From the NCBI GenBank assembly GCA_947494095.1, contig CANLTI010000032.1, positions 1 through 56,835 of the forward strand: a stretch of DNA of 56,835 nt. The letters run 5' to 3'. Shown here in pieces: positions 46,015 to 53,901 of the stretch (position 1 is the stretch's first letter; the number at the start of each line of letters is the position of its first letter). The stretch comes from an uncultured Pseudomonadales bacterium (lineage in GTDB: Bacteria > Pseudomonadota > Gammaproteobacteria > Pseudomonadales > Cellvibrionaceae). The translations under genes and the position numbers were made by a program. Under the pieces are notes generated by a model, which was not told the DNA's origin, did not search any database, and was given only the letters and a program-made list of their open reading frames with translations.

Positions 46015-46144
46015 TAAGGGGCTCCTGCCCGATGCGTTACTCAAAGCGTTACATACCCCGGCATGGCTCCTTTCGAGTTTTCGAGCGCCTTGCCGAGAAA
46101 ACAAGCCTACTTTAATGGGCAAACTATTATTGCCTCGCCCCTAA
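46015..46144 (+). repeat. Family B element, copy 3
   Basis: Shares ACCCCGGCATG, CGAGCGCCTTGC, GAGAAAACA and the end CAAACTATTATTGCCTCGCC with copies 1 and 2. The left terminal inverted repeat is replaced by the family A tandem. Confidence 0.75.
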
Positions 46145-46188
46145 AAAGTCAGCCAGCTTACTTTGGTTTGTGTTGATTGGCCGATTAA

Positions 46189-46219
46189 ATAATGGCTAGC
46201 GTCAAGCGCTAGCCATTAT
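46189..46219 (-). terminator. Terminator of the alanine-rich lipoprotein gene
   Basis: Perfect 13-base stem ATAATGGCTAGCG / CGCTAGCCATTAT with a 5-base loop, 6 bp past the stop codon on the minus strand, followed by TTTAAT. Confidence 0.75.
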
Positions 46220-46225
46220 GACGCA

Positions 46226-46615
46226 CTAGTTTTTAAATGAATTCATTAAGTCTTTGGCGCCATCTTTAGCATCAGTAGCAGTTTTTTTGGCGGCATCGGC
46301 GGCGGCTTTGGCTTTTTCTTCGGTGGCGGCGGCGGCATCTTTAGCTTTTTGCTTGGTAGCGGCTGCAGCGTCTTCAGCTTTTTGCTCGGTCGCTTCAGCG
46401 GCATCTTTCGCTTTTTGTTTGGCGGTTTCAGCTAAATCTTTCGCTTTTTGCTCGGCGGCTTTAGCGGTATCTTTTACTGACATTTTATTGGCCGCTTCTT
46501 TGGTGCTTTCGGCAGCGTTATTGAGAGAGCCGCTCACGCTTTCGTCTTTTTCACCACACCCGACAAGAGTGAGCACTAAGCTGGCAGCGGCTAAACTAAC
46601 GATGATATTTTTCAT
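46226..46615 (-). CDS. Alanine-rich helical repeat lipoprotein
   Basis: 129 residues. Signal peptide with lipobox LVGC (Cys20), so lipid-anchored. Residues about 45-118 are imperfect 11-residue repeats of the type KAKDAAEATEQ, rich in Ala, Lys, Glu and Asp with no Pro or Gly, predicting one long amphipathic helix. Such repeats recall LEA-like or apolipoprotein-like proteins. Repeats this regular can expand or contract, so homologues may differ in length. Possible roles are membrane or outer-membrane stabilisation under desiccation or salt stress (inference). It has its own terminator. Confidence 0.82.
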   Translation of the reverse strand: MKNIIVSLAAASLVLTLVGCGEKDESVSGSLNNAAESTKEAANKMSVKDTAKAAEQKAKDLAETAKQKAKDAAEATEQKAEDAAAATKQKAKDAAAATEEKAKAAADAAKKTATDAKDGAKDLMNSFKN

Positions 46616-47224
46616 GATGGTTTCCTAATAAGTAAGTGTTTTTGGGAGCGGTGCTCTATTGTTGTTACTTGATTATGACGCACTTATATGAATATTACCT
46701 AAATAATTACTCTAAGCGACTTTTCCACTGACAAGAACTATAACATTTTGAACAATGCGTGCTTTTTGATCGTAAATGCTGGGCAATGTCTTACACGTGC
46801 CAATAAGATTGTCGGCTATTGATTTTGTGTCAGACCGATAGAATGAGTGCCATGGAAACATGAACGATGATCAAAGGAATTGATCAGCCTAATAGTACTT
46901 TAATTAGGTTCGACATGAGTTCGACATAAGTTCTGTGAGTTTGCCGCAGTTAAGCCGTGTTGCTTAGCCGCGGCTTTTTTTATGTGTTTTTACTATTGAG
47001 CTAGGCCTGTCAAACTGGCTTAATATTGAAGGCGTAAAGGCTTTTTTAAAGCTGCCAAAGTGGTTTAGCCCTAAGCTTAAATTTTTGGTAATACTGTATA
47101 AAAAGTCTTTGCCGTGGCGGTGTGAGCCGATCATGGTTTGATAAATATTTTAATGTTGCTCTTTTAAGAGACTGTCACCTATAGGGCCCAGCTCTAATAG
47201 AAATACGCGTGATTTACCCCTTAT
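46616..47224. other. 609-bp non-coding gap, possible small RNA
   Basis: No supported ORF. A rightward terminator-like hairpin lies at 46952-46981, but no rightward gene precedes it. Otherwise only a duplicated TTCGACAT (about 46911-46928) was seen. The promoter of the leftward lipoprotein must lie near 46620-46700. Confidence 0.45.
46952..46981 (+). terminator. Orphan rightward terminator
   Basis: AAGCCG / CGGCTT with an inner palindrome AGCCGCGGCT and six T after it. The reverse strand has no T tract, so it does not serve the leftward genes. Confidence 0.5.
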
Positions 47225-47875
47225 CTATTCGGCTTTAGCATAAGGTAAGCGTGCTATTTGTTGAGCGCTGTGGTAACTATCCAAGCCTGAAGCACACAGG
47301 CTACCTAATTGGGCGATATCAATATAGCCATCATCGCCAACGGCGCTTTTTATAACATTAACCTGATGAATACGACCAATGACCATATGCGTATTGTTGC
47401 ACTTGAGGTGTGTGATTTCCTCTAAGGCCATACCTATCTGAAGTGGACTGTTACGAACAAAAGGGGCCAAAAACTCCGAATGATAGCTGTGCTCTAACCC
47501 CACGGCTTCAAATTCACTTATATCTGCACTGTAGCGCGCGGAGGTTTGGTGAGCCTGTTTAAAGGTATCTTGGGTGATGTGGTTTAGGGTGTAAAACCCG
47601 GTGTCCATAATGTTTTGTAAGGTATGGCGAGGTACACTAGCGGGACGAATGATCATGCTGAGTAAAGGCGGGTTCGAGCCTAAATGACAAACACTGCTCA
47701 CAATACTGAGATTGCGTTGGCCCTGAGTATTTTGAGTGCCAACCAAGTGGACGCCCTTATAGCCTACAACAGAGTTAATAAACTGTGCACGAAAACGCTT
47801 ATCCATGTCTTTAATTTGACTGTATTCAATCGAGCGCCTTTGTGCGCTCGCAGGGCTGGTTATAGGGCTTGTCAT
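47225..47875 (-). CDS. Flavin-reductase-like (FMN-binding split barrel) protein
   Basis: 216 residues with the flavin-reductase-like split barrel: FINSVVGYKGVHLVGTQ, LSIVSSVCHLGSNPPLLSMIIRP and TGFYTLNHIT, then the phosphate-binding SARYSADISEFE. These bind FMN and transfer electrons from NAD(P)H or a partner. Which substrate is used is unknown. Divergent from the M13 peptidase gene; nothing else in the operon. Confidence 0.85.
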   Translation of the reverse strand: MTSPITSPASAQRRSIEYSQIKDMDKRFRAQFINSVVGYKGVHLVGTQNTQGQRNLSIVSSVCHLGSNPPLLSMIIRPASVPRHTLQNIMDTGFYTLNHITQDTFKQAHQTSARYSADISEFEAVGLEHSYHSEFLAPFVRNSPLQIGMALEEITHLKCNNTHMVIGRIHQVNVIKSAVGDDGYIDIAQLGSLCASGLDSYHSAQQIARLPYAKAE

Positions 47876-48316
47876 TTGAAGATGCCTTTTATTTTAGTGA
47901 TAGCCGAGCGCGGGTGCGTGAGTTACGCAAGCGTTGTGGCCAACCCATCGGGCCGACCTGCTGATTGTGGTGATCGTGCCTAGTTATTACGCAGCGCTAG
48001 CTGATTAGATGAATACCCAAGGCAAGTATGGGTTTATATGAACCCCTCGACCCGTTTGCGGTAGGCAGTGACTAGCGCTGGGAGTAGGCGGGAGTGCCAG
48101 TCTATTGCTCAGAGGCCTCAAATAGTGTGTATAAAGGGGGCGAGTCTGCCTTATTTGGGTGGATGATTGCGACCGTTAGATAGTCAATTGTTTTAGGTTT
48201 GGGTTTGTTTATAATCGGCTGCTTCTCTAGTGAGATAACGGCGTATATTATATATTGCACTTGACTAAGTGCAGTGCTTAATCTGTATATATTTTAACCA
48301 CAAGAACGGAAGTATT
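47876..48316. other. 441-bp divergent gap
   Basis: No supported gene. A hairpin GCACTT-GACT-AAGTGC (48257-48272) sits 45 bp before the M13 peptidase ATG in an AT-rich promoter-like stretch (TATATTATATATTGC). Confidence 0.4.
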
Positions 48317-50389
48317 ATGAATAAAGTCACCTTTACCGCGACAAGCATTGCGCTTGCACTCGGCCTGGCTAGCTGTAGTCAGCAGCCAGCGACCACGGCT
48401 AGCCATATTGTGCCTGCGAGTAATTTAGCTGCTAAACCCTTGGCCTTAGGCATCGAATTGGCCAATATGGATAAATCTGTACGACCGCAAGATGATTTTT
48501 ATTATCATGTTAATGGGAAGTGGCTCGAGACTACGCAGATCCCTGGCGACAAATCTAATTATGGCTCTTTTACAAAATTATATGATGATTCGCAAAAAGC
48601 CATGAGAACAGTACTTGAAAATGCAGCGGCCAACACAGCGGCCCAAAAGGGTACTGACGAATATAAACTCGGTGCTTTTTTTAAAAGTTATATGGATGTT
48701 GCTACTCGCGAAGCATTAGGCATAGCACCACTTAAACCTGTGCTCGATGCTATTGATGCGGTTAAAGCAAAAACTGACCTGCCTATGCTTATGGCAAAAA
48801 TTCAAAAACAAGGCGGCGACTTACCGCTTGGTTGGTATATTAATAATGATGCCAAAAATTCTAGCCAATATGCTTTGTATACTTCCCAGTCGGGCTTGGG
48901 TTTACCCGATCGGGATTACTATTTAAAAAATGATGAGAAATTCACTAAAATACTCGCAGCTTATCAAAAATATGTTGCAAGTATTTTAGCGCAAGCGGGT
49001 ATTGCTAATGCTCAGGATACCGCCAAGGCGATTATAGCGCTTGAAAAATCAATGGCCGATGCCCAGTGGAGCCGTGTTGAACGCCGAGATGCCACTAAAG
49101 CCTATAATAAAATGTCATTAGTTGAGGCTAATAATTTATTGGGTGACTTTGACCTTGCCGCGTATTTTAACGCTGCAGGTGCCATTACCGATGAGTTGAT
49201 TGTGCGCCAACCTAGCTATTTCAAAAAGTTCTCAAGTATTTATAAAAATACTGATTTAGCATTGTGGAAAAATTATTTAAAATTTCATTTTGTTAATAAT
49301 TATGCACAATTATTAACACAAGATATGGCCGATCTAAAGTTTGACTTCTTTAGCACCACACTACGCGGTGTAGAAGAGCAAGCGCCTCTTTGGAAACAGG
49401 CCACAGATGCCTCGAATAATGTGTTAGGTGAAATTTTAGGTAAAGTCTACGTTAGAGATCACTTTCCACCAGAAGCCAAAGCACGCATGGAAGGGTTGGT
49501 TGATAATGTTATTAAAGGTTATGGCGTAGCCATTGAAAACCTTGAGTGGATGAGCCCCGAAACCAAAATTGCAGCACAAGAAAAATTAAGCAAATTCACC
49601 CCTAAAATTGGTTACCCTGATAAATGGAAAGATTATTCTGATTTATCGATTAGCGCTAATGACTTAGTAGGCAACTACATTCGCCATAGCGAGTGGTCTT
49701 ACGCCGATATGATTGCCAAAATAGGCCAGCCTGTTGATCGTTCTGAATGGCATATGACACCACAAACGGTCAATGCTTATTTTAACCCTGTGAATAATGA
49801 AATCGTATTTCCTGCAGCTATTTTGCAGCCACCATTTTTTAATTTAGACGCGGATGATGCTGTTAACTATGGTGCGATTGGTGCTGTAATTGGTCACGAA
49901 TTGGGACATGGTTTTGATGATCAAGGCGCTAAATATGATGGCGATGGTAATTTGCGCAATTGGTGGAGTGAATCAGATCTTAAGCAATTTGAAGAGCGTA
50001 GTGCGGCACTTGTTGCTCAGTACAGCGAGTACGCACCCTTTGAAGATGCTAGCGTGAACGGTGAGCTAACATTAGGTGAAAACATTGGTGACTTGGGTGG
50101 CCTAAGTGTTGCCTATAAGGCTTATCAGCTTTCTTTAGGTGGTAATGAGGCCCCTGTTATTGCCGGCTATACAGGCGATCAACGCTTTTTTATGGGGTGG
50201 TCACAAATTTGGCGTCGCAAATATCGCGATGAAGCTTTGCGCAACCGTTTAATGACAGACCCTCATTCACCTAGCCATTACCGTGTGATTGGTATTTTAT
50301 CGAATATTCCTGAATTTTATGAAGCCTTTGATGTTAAAGAAGGCGATAAAATGTATATCAAGCCAAAAGATCGTGTAAAAATTTGGTAG
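48317..50389 (+). CDS. pepO: M13-family metallopeptidase lipoprotein (PepO-like)
   Basis: 690 residues from ATG 48317 (AACGGAAG upstream). Signal peptide with lipobox LASC, then neprilysin-type M13 N and C domains. Zinc site VIGHELGHGFDDQG at about residue 525, third ligand Glu in GENIGDLGG, and the substrate-side NAYFNPVNNEIVFPA and C-terminal PHSPSHYRVIG. It cleaves oligopeptides outside the cytoplasm. The C-terminus VKIW is the family end. A family A repeat begins 14 bp after the stop. Confidence 0.95.
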   Translation: MNKVTFTATSIALALGLASCSQQPATTASHIVPASNLAAKPLALGIELANMDKSVRPQDDFYYHVNGKWLETTQIPGDKSNYGSFTKLYDDSQKAMRTVLENAAANTAAQKGTDEYKLGAFFKSYMDVATREALGIAPLKPVLDAIDAVKAKTDLPMLMAKIQKQGGDLPLGWYINNDAKNSSQYALYTSQSGLGLPDRDYYLKNDEKFTKILAAYQKYVASILAQAGIANAQDTAKAIIALEKSMADAQWSRVERRDATKAYNKMSLVEANNLLGDFDLAAYFNAAGAITDELIVRQPSYFKKFSSIYKNTDLALWKNYLKFHFVNNYAQLLTQDMADLKFDFFSTTLRGVEEQAPLWKQATDASNNVLGEILGKVYVRDHFPPEAKARMEGLVDNVIKGYGVAIENLEWMSPETKIAAQEKLSKFTPKIGYPDKWKDYSDLSISANDLVGNYIRHSEWSYADMIAKIGQPVDRSEWHMTPQTVNAYFNPVNNEIVFPAAILQPPFFNLDADDAVNYGAIGAVIGHELGHGFDDQGAKYDGDGNLRNWWSESDLKQFEERSAALVAQYSEYAPFEDASVNGELTLGENIGDLGGLSVAYKAYQLSLGGNEAPVIAGYTGDQRFFMGWSQIWRRKYRDEALRNRLMTDPHSPSHYRVIGILSNIPEFYEAFDVKEGDKMYIKPKDRVKIW

Positions 50390-50402
50390 TTTTTAATAAT
50401 TG

Positions 50403-50564
50403 GTAACTATTCAGAGGGGCCGTAATTGGGCACTAATGAATCATTTTCTGGGCCGCTCAAGCCATCCATGGCCGCTATATAAGCGCTCCCGGCGCTTAAA
50501 TGCCCAAAAAATAATCCATCAGCACCCTGCCAAGAGGGATTTGTTAACTTAACTGAATAGTTAC
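50403..50564 (+). repeat. Family A element, copy 3 (162 bp)
   Basis: Perfect 12-bp inverted ends GTAACTATTCAG / CTGAATAGTTAC. The body matches copy 1 without the central hairpin modules: GGCACTAATGAATCATTTTC, GGGCCGCTCAAGCCATC, GGCGCTTAAATGCCC, AAAATAATCC. This is the cleanest copy for defining the element. Confidence 0.92.
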
Positions 50565-50578
50565 AATAATTGTTCAAT

Positions 50579-50622
50579 AAAAAAGCCCCCTGTCAGCGTT
50601 AGCTGGCAGGGGGCTTTTTTTC
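50579..50622. terminator. Bidirectional terminator between pepO and the nuclease gene
   Basis: GCCCCCTGTCAGC / GCTGGCAGGGGGC with a GTTA loop, a run of A before and seven T after. It lies exactly between two family A copies. Confidence 0.92.
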
Positions 50623-50633
50623 TTTCTATTTTT

Positions 50634-50759
50634 GTAACTGTTTAGCGGTGCTGGCGTTGGGCGCTAATAAATTATTGACTGGGCCGCTCAAGCCATCTAC
50701 GCCCATAAAATAATCATCATTACCTGCGGTAAAGCTTTTTAGCTTGGCTAAATAGTGAC
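50634..50759 (+). repeat. Family A element, copy 4 (126 bp)
   Basis: Ends GTAACTGTTTAGC / GCTAAATAGTGAC (two mismatches). Body GGGCGCTAATAAATTATTGACTGG, CCGCTCAAGCCATC as in the others, but shorter. Its right end is 7 bp from the nuclease stop codon. Confidence 0.85.
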
Positions 50760-50766
50760 AAAATAT

Positions 50767-53661
50767 TTATGTGTAGTGAGCGTTAATCACTTGTCGGCAC
50801 TTTAATGTCTTTTGGTTATGCTTAATGCGTTTAAATAATTTTAAGCGGTGGCGGCCTTTAACCCAGTCGTTAGGTTTTTTTTGGCCATCAATGCGGTGAC
50901 TTAAATACGCTAAACTCTTGCAGGCGGCAAAGGTGTTGTTATGCTCTACGGCGCGATCGGTGCGTGCAATAAGCCGTGAAAACTGCCATAAATTAAAGCG
51001 CTGCCAGCGATAATTTTTTCCTTTACCCATAATAGTGTATATGTATTTTGCTTTTTGCAATACAGGCTTTAAAGGTTTGTAGTTAGCTGCACCTTTTAGC
51101 CAAAAACCTGCAATTACTGGGTCGTGGTCTGAGTTGCGGGTTGCACTTTCACCTTCAAAATAATTGGCGCTTTTACCAAAATCTAAATTGTAATCAAGGG
51201 CGTCGGCTTCGTCGGTATTAATATGCCATACATTGCCCGAGGTCATAGAGTCCATAAGTTCATCACTGATTAATAAATAATCCAGTGTGCCTATTTGCCC
51301 GTCAAATACGTAAGAGTAAGCGCGTGAATCTTCAACATTATTAAAACCATTGTCGAGTAAATATTGCAGCGGCGCCTCCATAGCGTAAGCATTTAGGTCT
51401 CCTAAAATAACTTGCTTTTGGGTTTGGCTGCCTGTGGGCGCTGTAGCCAGCCAAGCGCTGACGGCGGTGGCTGCGTTGAGGCGGCGATCATTCCAAAAAC
51501 CGGCCCCATCTTTGTTATCAAAATTAGCCGAGTTAACATCGGTTAAACCTGAGCTGCCTTTTGATTTAAAGTGGTTTGCGACCACAGTAATTGACTCGTT
51601 AGAGTGTAAATGCGTAAACGAAGCGGCTAATGAAACGCGGTTAGTGCCTGGGCCGTTAAAGATAGGGTCGGCAGTAAAATCATGCTGACTAAAAGGCGGT
51701 AATGTCGCTGCAACGGTATCATCAAGTGTTGCGATGCGGGTATTAGGTGTTAGCGTAATATTTTTAGTATTGTATATAAAGGCGACGGCAATGGCATCGC
51801 TACCCACAAATTGACTATCTGGATACACATAATCATAGTGCGCACCGCTACTGGCTTCGTTTAATGTATTGACTAAAACCTCAATAGCCGTTGAGTTATC
51901 ATTGATGGGGTCAAAGTCATTTTCTATTTCAATTAACCCAACAATATCAGCTTCTAATGCGAGTATGGCATTGCGTAATTTTTTGAGTTGTCGGTCAAAC
52001 TCGGCACTGGCAGGTTGTATTTGTGAACGGGTAAGGTCATCCGCGCCGCGCGGTGAATGGCCTGCAGCGGTTTTTGTACTACCGGTATCGAGTGTAGTAA
52101 AAAAATTAAGTATATTCATTGAGGCAATTTTTAAATTACCTAAAGGCTGTGATGGCACTAATGGGCGAGGGTTAGGTGAATTGCCAAGCTCGCTTGAGCT
52201 AAAGGTATTAATACCGTTCATATGAGCGCGAATACGCCACGTACTTTTTGATGTACTACTGCCTGCCCATTTGTAATCTAAAACCCCCGTTAATGAGTCG
52301 ATAGTATCGCCCATACGTTTAGCTGAGGCTTCGCTATAATCAGCAAACCCATCGAGGTTATTAATGCTAGCATTTTGCTTATTAAGGCCATCATCATAAA
52401 TTATGCGCATGGCGCCTAACTGGCGTTGCGCCATATCATACAGTTGCGTGTCGGGCCGGTTTATTTGCGTAAACTGATAGGGGCGCTCACCGGCAGTTAA
52501 GGCAATTTCATTAAACTGATCAAGCCTGTGCTGCTCGATAATAGTAAGTGTTTGTGGCACTGTCACGAGCATGCCTTCAAAGGCCTCTAAGTCTGGCTGA
52601 TACTTACCGTTACCATTAACAGTTACCGAGCGACTGTCATCTAAAAATACGGTAGCAGGGGTAATATGCGACAGTTGATTGCTTTGTATAATGGTAATGT
52701 TGGTAATATTACTGAGTTGCGTTTCACCAAATGATTGAGATACTGTACCTGTCACCCTCACTTTATCGCCTACATTCACGTCAATATCAAAATCGTGACT
52801 GGCCACAAATAAGCCTTCAGAGGTTAAAAGATTATTATCGGCATCGCTATCTTCCTCTTGCAGATAAAACCCACTTAAATCGCGCTGTATGTCGTCATCG
52901 TTATCTTGAAAATCACCAACCACAATAGCCTCCACCATCACTTGTGTATTGATGAGTGGGCTCACATCGGTTTCACCAAAAGCATTACGGGTATGATTGA
53001 TAGGGCTGCCCTGTATGCTAGAGATGAGCGTAATATGTTTAGGCGGTTCTGGTTCTGGTTCTGGTTCTGGCTCTGGGTTGGTTGTAGCGTTGTTAAAAGA
53101 GGCTACAGGAATGGGGTTGGCGGCCGAGTCATTATTACTTGCGCCATCGAGTGCATCCGTTCCGCTGGTATACCATTGGTTAATATCAAACTCAGTATTG
53201 GCATAACCGCTGATGCGATAAGCCCAACCATCGGCGTAGTCCCATTGTGTACCTGTCCCGTCATTATTGATATCACCGTACACATCAACTACAACACCGT
53301 CTTGAAATAGCTCTATAGCGTCATCGCCATTAACCCCCATAGCTGAGGTTACGTAATGGGGTGCAAAGCCCATAAAGCTAGTAAAACCCTCTGACTCACT
53401 GGCAATATACACATATTCCCCGGCGGCTAATGCAACCGCTGGGAATATGAATTCTTCACCATCACTTCCGCCACCATTGTTGGCCGAGCCTAAGCCGTAG
53501 AGGCTGAGGTCGGTAATAGCGACGTCAGTGTAAAGCTCAACCCCTTTTGGAAGGCCGCCGCTAAGCGGCCCATCGTATACGCCGGTAATGGTAAGCTCGG
53601 CTGAGGCGAATGGCGCCACTAAGCTGGCTGCGAGTAGCCCTTTAAATAAGGTCGCTGTCAT
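50767..53661 (-). CDS. ExeM/NucH-type extracellular endonuclease
   Basis: 964 residues. Signal peptide to about residue 21, a lamin-tail-like domain (about 22-155), an acidic EP repeat (195-206), an OB-fold-like YhcR unit (about 209-330), then an endonuclease/exonuclease/phosphatase domain (about 508-856) with GLIEIEN, NHFKSKG, GDLNAY and SDHDP, the catalytic set. It degrades extracellular DNA for nutrition or biofilm release. The last about 105 residues are strongly basic (for example KPNDWVKGRHRLKLFKRIKH) in place of the GlyGly-CTERM that ends many relatives; they may bind DNA. ATG at 53661; leftward, separate from the aminopeptidase by a terminator. Confidence 0.9.
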   Translation of the reverse strand: MTATLFKGLLAASLVAPFASAELTITGVYDGPLSGGLPKGVELYTDVAITDLSLYGLGSANNGGGSDGEEFIFPAVALAAGEYVYIASESEGFTSFMGFAPHYVTSAMGVNGDDAIELFQDGVVVDVYGDINNDGTGTQWDYADGWAYRISGYANTEFDINQWYTSGTDALDGASNNDSAANPIPVASFNNATTNPEPEPEPEPEPPKHITLISSIQGSPINHTRNAFGETDVSPLINTQVMVEAIVVGDFQDNDDDIQRDLSGFYLQEEDSDADNNLLTSEGLFVASHDFDIDVNVGDKVRVTGTVSQSFGETQLSNITNITIIQSNQLSHITPATVFLDDSRSVTVNGNGKYQPDLEAFEGMLVTVPQTLTIIEQHRLDQFNEIALTAGERPYQFTQINRPDTQLYDMAQRQLGAMRIIYDDGLNKQNASINNLDGFADYSEASAKRMGDTIDSLTGVLDYKWAGSSTSKSTWRIRAHMNGINTFSSSELGNSPNPRPLVPSQPLGNLKIASMNILNFFTTLDTGSTKTAAGHSPRGADDLTRSQIQPASAEFDRQLKKLRNAILALEADIVGLIEIENDFDPINDNSTAIEVLVNTLNEASSGAHYDYVYPDSQFVGSDAIAVAFIYNTKNITLTPNTRIATLDDTVAATLPPFSQHDFTADPIFNGPGTNRVSLAASFTHLHSNESITVVANHFKSKGSSGLTDVNSANFDNKDGAGFWNDRRLNAATAVSAWLATAPTGSQTQKQVILGDLNAYAMEAPLQYLLDNGFNNVEDSRAYSYVFDGQIGTLDYLLISDELMDSMTSGNVWHINTDEADALDYNLDFGKSANYFEGESATRNSDHDPVIAGFWLKGAANYKPLKPVLQKAKYIYTIMGKGKNYRWQRFNLWQFSRLIARTDRAVEHNNTFAACKSLAYLSHRIDGQKKPNDWVKGRHRLKLFKRIKHNQKTLKCRQVINAHYT

Positions 53662-53832
53662 AATGCTTTCTCAATTTATGAATAAATTAATAGATTGGGC
53701 GCAATAAGAGCAGAACTTTGTGACATTTAGGTAACAGGTTTATAGTGTTTTTATGACAGTCAGTATTTGTGATTATCTTTTTGCGAGCGGGTAAAAGTCT
53801 TTTGGCTAAACGCGGCTCCAATCAGTAGGCAT

Positions 53833-53864
53833 AAAAAAGCCGCTAAGCATTATGCTTAGCGGCT
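53833..53864 (-). terminator. Terminator of the M1 aminopeptidase gene
   Basis: GCCGCTAAGCAT / ATGCTTAGCGGC, perfect stem, followed leftward by six T. 38 bp past the stop codon. Confidence 0.85.
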
Positions 53865-53901
53865 ATTGCATAGCTAATAAAGCTATTAATTCATTAAAAA
53901 C

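Noticed and set aside
45858..46115. 85-codon frame through the 33-bp tandem repeats
   Set aside because: The repeat length is a multiple of three, which keeps the frame open by chance; the DNA is explained by the palindromic elements.
52906..53310. 134-codon frame opposite the nuclease gene
   Set aside because: Antisense shadow, partly made by the EP repeat; the nuclease frame has full domain support.
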